From: Flavobacteriales bacterium UBA3376
GTDB taxonomy: Bacteria; Bacteroidota; Bacteroidia; Flavobacteriales; Weeksellaceae
NCBI GenBank assembly: GCA_002359055.1
Contig: DEQC01000066.1
Coordinates: 1-5,474, forward strand
Length of the DNA: 5,474 bases
Direction of reading: 5' to 3'
Positions 1 to 5,474 of the stretch are shown piece by piece. A model generated the notes under the pieces. It had not been told where the DNA came from. It saw only the letters and a program-made list of their open reading frames with translations, and did no database searches. The position numbers and the translations under genes were made by a program. How positions within the stretch are numbered: the first letter of the stretch is position 1; each line of letters starts with the position of its first letter.

Positions 1-18
1 ATAATATAAACGTTAGTC
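1..18. repeat. Possible 3' end of an attC-like site cut by the window edge
   Basis: The first bases contain AAACGTTAGTC. The last seven (12-18, GTTAGTC) fit the integron attC core-site consensus GTTRRRY with one mismatch. They occupy the same place relative to the following gene as GTTGTGC at 1031-1037 does to the next gene. Both are preceded by an AT-rich stretch containing a TATA/ATAC-like segment. If both are real, they would bound a cassette of about 1 kb holding the 42-899 gene. The partner arm lies outside the window, and a seven-base degenerate match is common by chance, so this is only a pointer. Confidence 0.2.
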
Positions 19-41
19 AGAATATAAACCGAGCATTACAA

Positions 42-899
42 ATGTTTAAAAATTTATTTTCAAAAAAAGAATACAGTAGTAAAACAGGCTTTTTCAAGGT
101 TGAGAATAAGAAACTAATTCCAATAGATGAATTGGAAAATGGCTCAATCAATGATTGTATTGAGAAAATAGGTTTCCCTACGAATCACGTTTACACAATA
201 AGTACATTTGATTCCAAAAAAATTTCTGTTTTGGGATTCATAGCTTTAACCAAAAAACTTGTTTTTGTATTAGCTAAAGACAAATCAAAAATATCATTTT
301 CAGATGTTACAAAAGCGGTAAATGGAATTGATTGGGAATTTGAGTATTCTGACCTAAATGTCGAGGATATTTTACAAGATGGTATTGACTATGAGAACTT
401 TGACTTGAATTTTGTAAAATCAATACTTGACTTAACAAAGGAAGATAAAGATTTATATAAATCTAAAAAACTTGGACTTTATCTTCAGTTTGACAATAGA
501 ATACTTACAGCATTTACATCTTCTGAATGGGAAAATTCGTCTACTAAATGGCTTAAGGGAATTAACCAAAGTATGGTTGAAAATATGGTTAAAGAAGCCA
601 AACAATACCAACGAAATGAAATCGAAGCAATGCAAGAAGTTAATAATCAAACCAAAGCTTTAATGAATGTTCCACAAGCTATGAAAAGTGAGTTTTTACC
701 ATTACACGAAAACGAAAAAGGAAATTTCAGTTTTTATAATTTAGTAATTGCGCATTATACTCAAGATTGCATTCAGGATGATTTCCTTTTTATGAACAGA
801 GGAAGATATAAAAAGATAGATGAACACATATTTGAAGTTGGAAATTTTCAATATGAGTTTGGGAATGACAAACAATTAAAAAATGTTTATGGAAAATAA
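42..899 (+). CDS. Orphan hypothetical protein, 285 aa
   Basis: This is a 285-codon frame from ATG to TAA. I do not recognise the family and assign no function. There is no signal peptide and no convincing membrane segment, so it is probably cytoplasmic. Residues 1-85 look like a small alpha/beta unit, with hydrophobic strands around 47-56 and 61-78. Residues 100-140 are acidic, rich in Asp and Glu. Residues 177-215 form a charged, Gln/Lys/Glu-rich helix that could be coiled coil. The C-terminal 60 residues are aromatic and strand-rich. No catalytic signature such as a Walker box, PD-(D/E)xK, HEPN R-x4-6-H or zinc Cys cluster is visible. Hand-counted lines (61-120 and 421-480) run at about 22-28% GC, below the restriction gene downstream. 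No Shine-Dalgarno sequence precedes ATG 42. The frame has no stop back to base 1, so a start upstream of the window cannot be excluded, although ATG 42 gives a natural N-terminus. The structured spacer begins eight bases after the stop. Confidence 0.75.
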   Translation: MFKNLFSKKEYSSKTGFFKVENKKLIPIDELENGSINDCIEKIGFPTNHVYTISTFDSKKISVLGFIALTKKLVFVLAKDKSKISFSDVTKAVNGIDWEFEYSDLNVEDILQDGIDYENFDLNFVKSILDLTKEDKDLYKSKKLGLYLQFDNRILTAFTSSEWENSSTKWLKGINQSMVENMVKEAKQYQRNEIEAMQEVNNQTKALMNVPQAMKSEFLPLHENEKGNFSFYNLVIAHYTQDCIQDDFLFMNRGRYKKIDEHIFEVGNFQYEFGNDKQLKNVYGK

Positions 900-906
900 A
901 TACTGC

Positions 907-1037
907 GTACAACAATGTATAACCGCAATTACGGCGGATTCGACTACGTATGAATCCACTCGGAATTGTTAACGTCAGTTCTTAACCGAAAATCATTAAC
1001 TTTAATCCCGCACTACGCTTATACTTTACCGTTGTGC
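907..1037. repeat. attC-like structured spacer element with imperfect inverted ends
   Basis: Two pairs of complementary arms bracket this 131-base element. GTACAAC (907-913) is the reverse complement of GTTGTGC (1031-1037) at 6 of 7 bases. GTATAA (917-922) is the exact complement of TTATAC (1019-1024). The layout of outer box, short spacer, inner box, folded centre, inner box, short spacer, outer box is that of an integron attC site. The outer boxes end in AAC and begin with GTT as the R boxes do, although each departs from RYYYAAC/GTTRRRY. The length is within the range known for attC sites. Two hand-counted lines give about 40% GC, higher than the preceding gene, which is unusual for an intergenic region. 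No integrase is in the window. It could instead be a dispersed Bacteroidetes intergenic repeat or a structured RNA element. Confidence 0.4.
926..968. repeat. Internal imperfect hairpin
   Basis: GGATTC (936-941) and GAATCC (952-957) form a perfect six-base stem around a ten-base loop that itself contains the palindrome TACGTA (945-950). Further out, CAATT (926-930) pairs with AATTG (964-968). Between them lie partly complementary G/C-rich stretches (ACGGC against ACTCG). In total this is an imperfect hairpin of about 43 bases near the left end of the attC-like element. It has no following T-run on either strand, so it does not look like an intrinsic terminator. Confidence 0.55.
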
Positions 1038-1056
1038 AACATGCTGAAAACCCACC

Positions 1057-1074
1057 GCACATTTAGCACATTTG
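1057..1074 (+). repeat. 9-bp tandem repeat, two copies
   Basis: GCACATTTA (1057-1065) is followed directly by GCACATTTG (1066-1074), a two-copy tandem with one difference at the last base. It sits between the attC-like element and the next hairpin and overlaps the first bases of that hairpin. Its role is unknown. Two copies are too few to call a binding-site array. Confidence 0.5.
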
Positions 1075-1099
1075 GTTTTTTCCAATCGCAAAAGCCAAA
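1071..1099. repeat. A/T-rich hairpin upstream of the restriction-modification gene
   Basis: TTTGGTTTTT (1071-1080) pairs with AAAAGCCAAA (1090-1099) over ten positions, with one G-T wobble, around a nine-base loop (TCCAATCGC). The stem is A/T-rich and has no T-run after it on the + strand, so a terminator for the upstream gene is only weakly supported. It may be part of the same repeat family as the element at 907-1037, or simply a by-product of A/T-rich composition. Confidence 0.35.
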
Positions 1100-1146
1100 A
1101 CTAAAAAACAAAAGAGCTAAATTTTCTTAACACGTAGAAAGAAGAT

Positions 1147-1154
1147 TAACTTTG
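1147..1154 (+). promoter_or_regulatory. Candidate Bacteroidetes -7 element for the restriction-modification gene
   Basis: TAACTTTG matches the Bacteroidetes primary-sigma -7 consensus TAnnTTTG at all fixed positions. It lies 24 bases before the ATG at 1179, so transcription would start near 1160 and leave a leader of only about 15-20 bases. The -33 region is poor: the closest sequence is a T-rich run, TTTTCTT (1122-1128), rather than TTTG. The position and the exact -7 match make it the best promoter candidate in the spacer. Confidence 0.45.
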
Positions 1155-1178
1155 AAATGAAAATAGAGATTAGCGAAA

Positions 1179-4100
1179 ATGACAATAGAAAAATACATCG
1201 ACAACATAAATCAGAGATACAAACTAGGGAATGCAACGGAGCATACTTTTAGAGGCGACTTACAACAGTTATTGGAAAGTTTAGTGCCTGAAATCAGAGC
1301 AACCAACGAACCGAAAAGACAAAGTTGCGGTGCTCCTGACTATATCTTGACCAAAAAAGATATTCCTGTTGGATTTATTGAAGCGAAAGACATTGGCGAC
1401 AAAGACCTTGACGGAACAAGAAAAGCAGGTAACAAAGAGCAGTTTGACCGCTACAAAGCTTCTCTAAACAATTTGATTTTCACGGACTACATTAACTTTC
1501 ATCTGTACCGAGAAGGCGAATTTGTTACCAAAATTTCAATTGCGGAAATCACAGAAAAAGGAATTGTTGCATTGCCACAAAATTTTGAAAGGTTTGAAAA
1601 TCTGATAAAAGACTTTTGCGTTCACGTTGGACAAAACATAAAAAGTCCAAAAAAATTAGCAAAAATGATGGCGGGTAAAGCCCGACTTCTTTCTGATGTG
1701 ATTGGAAATGCGCTGATAAGTGATGAAGAAAATTATCAAAACAGTACGCTTCGCGAACAAAAACAAGCTTTCAAGGAAATTCTAATTCACGATATTACAC
1801 CTAGAGGATTTGCTGATGTGTATGCTCAAACCATTGCGTATGGAATGTTTGCAGCTCGTTTGCACGATCCAAGTTTAGATAGTTTTAGCAGACAAGAAGC
1901 CGCTGAACTGATTCCAAAATCAAACCCGTTTTTAAGAAAATTATTCGGTTACATTGCTGGACCCGATATTGACGACCGTATAAAATGGATTGTAGAAAAT
2001 TTGGCAGAAATATTCTTAGCCTGTAACGTAGAAGAAATTCTGAAAAATTACGGAAAGACGACCAAAATGGAAGATCCAATCATCCATTTTTATGAAACCT
2101 TCTTGGCAGAATACGACCCGAAACTACGGAAAGCACGAGGCGTTTGGTACACACCTGCTCCTGTTGTAAACTTTATTGTTCGTGCAGTTGATGACATTCT
2201 AAAAACGGAATTTGATTTACCGCAAGGACTTGCCGACACCAGTAAAACAACCATAAAAGTAAATACCCAAACCGCAGATAAACGTTCGGCAACAGGTTAC
2301 AAACAAATGGAGCAAGAAGTACACAAAGTACAGATTCTTGACCCAGCCACAGGAACAGGAACTTTTTTGGCAGAAGTGGTAAAACATATTCACAAAAAAT
2401 TTCAAGGACAACAAGGTATTTGGAGTAGTTATGTAGAAACGCATTTATTGCCGCGCTTAAATGGTTTTGAGTTGCTAATGGCGAGTTATGCAATGGCACA
2501 CCTGAATTTGGATTTGCTTTTAACAGAAACAGGCTACAAACCAACAACAAACCAAAGATTCAGAGTTTACCTTACCAACAGTTTAGAAGAACACCATCCA
2601 GACACAGGAACTTTATTTGCCAATTGGCTGAGTACAGAAGCCAATGAAGCCAACCACATTAAACGAGATACACCAGTAATGTGTGTGATTGGAAATCCGC
2701 CATATAGCGGAGAAAGCGCCAATAAAGGCGAATGGATTATGAAATTAATGGAAGATTACAAAAAAGAGCCAGGCGGAAAAGAAAAATTAAAAGAGCGAAA
2801 TTCAAAATTCATCAATGACGATTATGTAAAGTTTTTACGGTACGGTCAACATTTCATAGAAAAAAACGGAAGTGGAGTTTTAGCATTCATCAACCCACAC
2901 GGCTTTTTAGATAATCCTACCTTTCGTGGAATGCGTTGGCATTTATTAAAAACGTATGATAAAATTTATACCATTGATTTACACGGTAACGCCAAGAAAA
3001 AAGAAACTGCCCCAGATGGTTCAGCAGATGTAAATGTTTTTGATATTGAACAAGGCGTTTCAATCAATTTTTTCATAAAAACAGGTAAGAAAAAACCAAA
3101 CGAATTAGGCAAAGTTTATCATTATGACCTTTATGGTAAACGAGAATTAAAATATGATTTTCTAACCGAAAACAGTCTAAAATCAACACCCTATAATGAA
3201 GTTGAACTAATTGCTCCAGAATATTTTTTAATGCCTAAAGATTTTGAAAATAAAAACGAATATGACAAAGGCTTTCAATTAACGGAGTTGTTTATAGAAT
3301 CGTCATTAGGTGTTTTATCAAAAAATGACAGTGTGACTATCGAATTTGAAAAATCATCTTTAAATAGAATAATTGAAAACTTTATAAATTTAGAAGAATC
3401 TGAATTGCGTAAAATCTACAACTTAAAAAGTGATAGTAGAGATTGGATTTTATCAAAAGCAAAGGAAGATTTAACTGAAAATTTTAGCGATAACAATTTC
3501 AAAATGATTACATATCGTCCATTTGATAATAGATGGACTTATTTCACAGGTAAACCAAAAGGTTTTTTTGCATATAGTCAAAATCGCATTATGAAAAATT
3601 TGCGTGATGGTAACAATTATGCAATCATATCAGGTAGACAGGGTCAAGCTGTTGGAAGTATGCAATGGAATTTGTCCTTCATCACTAACACAATTTCAGA
3701 CCAAAACATTTATTATCGTGGTGGTGGTAGTGTATTCCCACTATACATTTACCCTGAAATTAATGGACAGCAAAAAATTGTTGAGTCAATTGAAAGAAAA
3801 CCAAATCTAAAAGCAGAAATTGTAAATCAAATTGCTGAGCAATTAGGTTTAACTTTCACCAACGAGAAAGAAACCACCGAAAACACCTTTGCCCCAATAG
3901 ACATTTTAGATTACATCTATGCAGTTTTGCATTCGCCTACTTACCGAGAGAAATACAAAGAGTTTTTAAAAATTGATTTTCCGAGAGTTCCATATCCAAA
4001 AGAAAAAGAAACGTTTTGGCAATTGGTCAAATTAGGTGGCGAAATACGCCAAATTCATTTATTGGAAAGTCCAACGGTTGAGCAATACATAACGCAATAT

Positions 4101-4397
4101 CCAATAGACGGAGATAATGTCGTCAGCCGTAAAATCACCAAATCAAGTCCAGGTTATGTAGCAGATAACGAAACTCACGGCAAAGTATATATTAATGACC
4201 ATCAGTATTTTGATAAAGTGCCATTAGTCGCTTGGGAGTTTTACATTGGTGGTTATCAACCCGCCCAAAAATGGCTAAAAGACCGTCGAGGACGTCAATT
4301 GGAGTTTGACGATATTTTGCATTATCAAAAAATTATTGTCGCACTTTCAGAAACGGATAGATTGATGAAAGAGATTGATGAAATTGAAATCATCTAA
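1179..4397 (+). CDS. Single-chain Type ISP-like (motorless, IIG/IIL-style) restriction-modification enzyme
   Basis: The 1,072-residue protein should methylate adenine N6 at its own DNA site and cut unmodified foreign DNA, using AdoMet. An N-terminal PD-(D/E)xK nuclease shows P53-D54, then E68-A69-K70, and downstream Q88/Y92. A helical coupler spans about 165-315. The methyltransferase has motif X (GVWYTP, 321-326), motif I (DPATGTGTF, 388-396), an ELLMASYAMAHLNL segment (431-444) and the catalytic motif IV NPPY (506-509), with further conserved stretches at INPHGF (571-576) and IDLHGN (599-604). Residues about 650-890 form the variable, AT-rich target-recognition part. Residues about 895-1060 match the conserved Type ISP C-terminal specificity domain, including WEFYIGGYQPAQKW (1019-1032) and KDRRGR (1034-1039). 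True ISP enzymes such as LlaGI are near 1,600 residues and carry a helicase; no Walker A motif is seen here. An in-frame TAG at 1164-1166 makes ATG 1179 the first possible ATG start. No frameshift is seen and key residues are present, so it looks active. Confidence 0.92.
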   Translation: MTIEKYIDNINQRYKLGNATEHTFRGDLQQLLESLVPEIRATNEPKRQSCGAPDYILTKKDIPVGFIEAKDIGDKDLDGTRKAGNKEQFDRYKASLNNLIFTDYINFHLYREGEFVTKISIAEITEKGIVALPQNFERFENLIKDFCVHVGQNIKSPKKLAKMMAGKARLLSDVIGNALISDEENYQNSTLREQKQAFKEILIHDITPRGFADVYAQTIAYGMFAARLHDPSLDSFSRQEAAELIPKSNPFLRKLFGYIAGPDIDDRIKWIVENLAEIFLACNVEEILKNYGKTTKMEDPIIHFYETFLAEYDPKLRKARGVWYTPAPVVNFIVRAVDDILKTEFDLPQGLADTSKTTIKVNTQTADKRSATGYKQMEQEVHKVQILDPATGTGTFLAEVVKHIHKKFQGQQGIWSSYVETHLLPRLNGFELLMASYAMAHLNLDLLLTETGYKPTTNQRFRVYLTNSLEEHHPDTGTLFANWLSTEANEANHIKRDTPVMCVIGNPPYSGESANKGEWIMKLMEDYKKEPGGKEKLKERNSKFINDDYVKFLRYGQHFIEKNGSGVLAFINPHGFLDNPTFRGMRWHLLKTYDKIYTIDLHGNAKKKETAPDGSADVNVFDIEQGVSINFFIKTGKKKPNELGKVYHYDLYGKRELKYDFLTENSLKSTPYNEVELIAPEYFLMPKDFENKNEYDKGFQLTELFIESSLGVLSKNDSVTIEFEKSSLNRIIENFINLEESELRKIYNLKSDSRDWILSKAKEDLTENFSDNNFKMITYRPFDNRWTYFTGKPKGFFAYSQNRIMKNLRDGNNYAIISGRQGQAVGSMQWNLSFITNTISDQNIYYRGGGSVFPLYIYPEINGQQKIVESIERKPNLKAEIVNQIAEQLGLTFTNEKETTENTFAPIDILDYIYAVLHSPTYREKYKEFLKIDFPRVPYPKEKETFWQLVKLGGEIRQIHLLESPTVEQYITQYPIDGDNVVSRKITKSSPGYVADNETHGKVYINDHQYFDKVPLVAWEFYIGGYQPAQKWLKDRRGRQLEFDDILHYQKIIVALSETDRLMKEIDEIEII

Positions 4398-4410
4398 ACC
4401 CTACTACAAA

Positions 4411-5474
4411 ATGGATTTTAAGAATTTAGATGAATATTACGAATACCTTGAAAATGACACCAATTTCCAGTATTTAGATTTAAACACCTACAAATACATA
4501 ACGGCTTTACGAGATAAAATTGAAGATGAAGACACGAAAAAGTTATGTTCGTATGAATTATTTTTTGCTGACTTTTCCATTGAAGAAGGTAAACATATTA
4601 CAAAATCCCAAAGAGGTGCAAATGCTTATCCAACATTAGATCTATTCGATTACATCAAAACACGAGCAAATAAAGTACAAAACCCAAAATACAAAGCAAA
4701 ATACAATCATCTACTTTGGTTAAGTCCACAGAAACACATTGATTTTGCCAAAGAAGCAATTGAAAGTTATTTATTGCTTCTAAAAAATTCTTCGTTTTCA
4801 GTTGATGATAATTTACAATGCCTGTCATTTGGCAAGTACTTCAAAAATCTTTTTATCCTTAGCCAAACTGTAAACCACAAAAAAGATGAAATTATAAGTT
4901 ATTTGGTTTCGCTTTTGGAAAGTGATAAACTAAACGATTTTACAAAATATTCGTTGATGGATTTTATCATTGAAAATGGTAAAAAAATAAATTCTTCAAT
5001 TACTCAAAAATTCTTCGATTACTCAAAAAACAAGATTTCCGATTTAGACGAAAGGGTTTTAGAAAGTTATTTAAAATTACTCGTGATTCTTAGTCAAAAA
5101 CTTAATTCTTCACCAAGCGAATTTCACGAAAAGTTAGGCGACTATCATATATCTCAACTTGAAAATGAAAAAAACAAAGGTTTTATTGCTCATCATTATT
5201 ATACAAACGCTTTAGAAGAATATAAAAAGGCTAATAATAAAGAAAAGATTGAGCAAACTGCTGTTTTATTAGAGCAAGCGAAAAAGACTATTGATTTGAA
5301 AAGAATATCGGTCAGTTCTGAAGATAATGAAGAACTACAAAATCTTTTAAATAAATGGTGGGATTTCACAAAGAAAAAAATCGACTATCTTATCGACAAT
5401 GGAATTGATAAAGATATATACGAGTATTTAATTTTAGAAAATTTGTTTCCAAAAGCCGATAAAATTAACGAAGA
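4411..5474 (+). CDS. Partial large protein, DUF4209-type N-terminal region (tentative), cut by the window edge
   Basis: A frame opens at ATG 4411 and runs without a stop to the last base, at least 354 codons, so the C-terminus is missing. It begins 13 bases after the restriction-modification stop and is almost certainly in its operon. An in-frame ATG at 4378 would add 11 residues and overlap the upstream gene by 20 bases; a TGA at 4366-4368 rules out anything earlier. Residues 47-58 (SYELFFADFSIE), 73-80 (YPTLDLFD) and 91-109, with a YNHLLWLSPQKH core (98-109), recall from memory the N-terminal region found before DUF4209 in proteins of about 600 residues. The rest is nearly all helical; residues 257-295 look TPR-like (HYYTNALEEYKKA, then a second helix). 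There is no signal peptide or membrane segment. The DUF4209 part, often thought to be HEPN-like, would lie beyond the edge and cannot be confirmed. The function is unknown; a defence accessory role is inferred only from position. Confidence 0.8.
   Translation, partial: MDFKNLDEYYEYLENDTNFQYLDLNTYKYITALRDKIEDEDTKKLCSYELFFADFSIEEGKHITKSQRGANAYPTLDLFDYIKTRANKVQNPKYKAKYNHLLWLSPQKHIDFAKEAIESYLLLLKNSSFSVDDNLQCLSFGKYFKNLFILSQTVNHKKDEIISYLVSLLESDKLNDFTKYSLMDFIIENGKKINSSITQKFFDYSKNKISDLDERVLESYLKLLVILSQKLNSSPSEFHEKLGDYHISQLENEKNKGFIAHHYYTNALEEYKKANNKEKIEQTAVLLEQAKKTIDLKRISVSSEDNEELQNLLNKWWDFTKKKIDYLIDNGIDKDIYEYLILENLFPKADKINE

Noticed and set aside
453..663. Short overlapping frames on both strands inside the 42-899 gene
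   Set aside because: They are out of frame with a longer intact gene, have odd composition and no start context, and are best explained as chance frames.
900..970. Intrinsic terminator for the 42-899 gene
   Set aside because: The hairpin at 926-968 has no T-run after its right arm on the + strand, so the standard terminator form is absent.
900..1178. CRISPR array or tRNA in the spacer
   Set aside because: There are no regularly spaced repeats longer than 9 bp, and no cloverleaf with T-arm GTTCRANYC and acceptor pairing was found.
1157..1254. ATG at 1157 as an earlier start or a leader peptide for the restriction-modification gene
   Set aside because: It is out of frame with the gene and ends after about 32 codons inside it. 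The in-frame TAG at 1164-1166 also shows that the enzyme cannot start earlier than 1179 in its own frame. A leader-peptide role has no supporting feature.
2173..2550. 125-codon open frame on the - strand
   Set aside because: It lies inside the methyltransferase core, including motif I, whose + strand frame has unmistakable conserved motifs. The - strand product is Leu/Cys-rich with no recognisable domain, typical of an antisense shadow.
3604..3810. 68-codon + strand frame inside the recognition segment
   Set aside because: It overlaps the continuous restriction-modification frame in another phase and encodes a low-complexity product with a Val run, so it is not a gene.
1179..4397. PglX of BREX or DrmMI of DISARM
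   Set aside because: Both are large NPPY methylases, but the N-terminal PD-(D/E)xK nuclease and the ISP-type C-terminal domain point to a self-contained restriction-modification enzyme. No other BREX or DISARM gene is present in the window.

Overview
The window looks like an accessory region of a Bacteroidota (probably flavobacterial) chromosome. The evidence is low GC in the coding DNA, start codons without Shine-Dalgarno sequences, a match to the Bacteroidetes -7 promoter consensus TAnnTTTG, and the style of the proteins. This taxonomic call is inference; no rRNA or marker gene is present. All three genes lie on the + strand.

Left part (1-1178): an orphan 285-residue gene of unrecognised function (42-899) is followed, eight bases after its stop, by an unusual structured spacer (about 907-1099). 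The spacer is clearly richer in GC than the gene before it. It has near-complementary outer ends (907-913 with 1031-1037, and 917-922 with 1019-1024), a strong internal hairpin (926-968), a 9-bp tandem repeat and a further hairpin. The outer geometry resembles an integron attC site, and the left edge of the window could hold the end of a similar site. The orphan gene may therefore be a mobile cassette-like unit; this is a hypothesis.

Middle (1179-4397): one very large gene encodes a complete single-chain restriction-modification enzyme. In order it has a PD-(D/E)xK nuclease, a helical coupler, an N6-adenine methyltransferase (DPATGTGTF and NPPY motifs), an AT-rich variable target-recognition segment and a conserved C-terminal domain of the Type ISP kind. 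No helicase/ATPase motor is present, so it resembles the motorless Type IIG/IIL plan built from ISP-family parts. A -7-like promoter element lies just upstream.

Right part (4378/4411-5474): a third frame begins 13 bases after the methylase stop, or 20 bases before its end if an upstream ATG is used. It stays open to the window edge for at least 354 codons. Its N-terminal part resembles the region that precedes DUF4209 in large uncharacterised proteins. It is probably co-transcribed with the restriction-modification gene and may be an accessory defence component, but its C-terminus lies outside the window.
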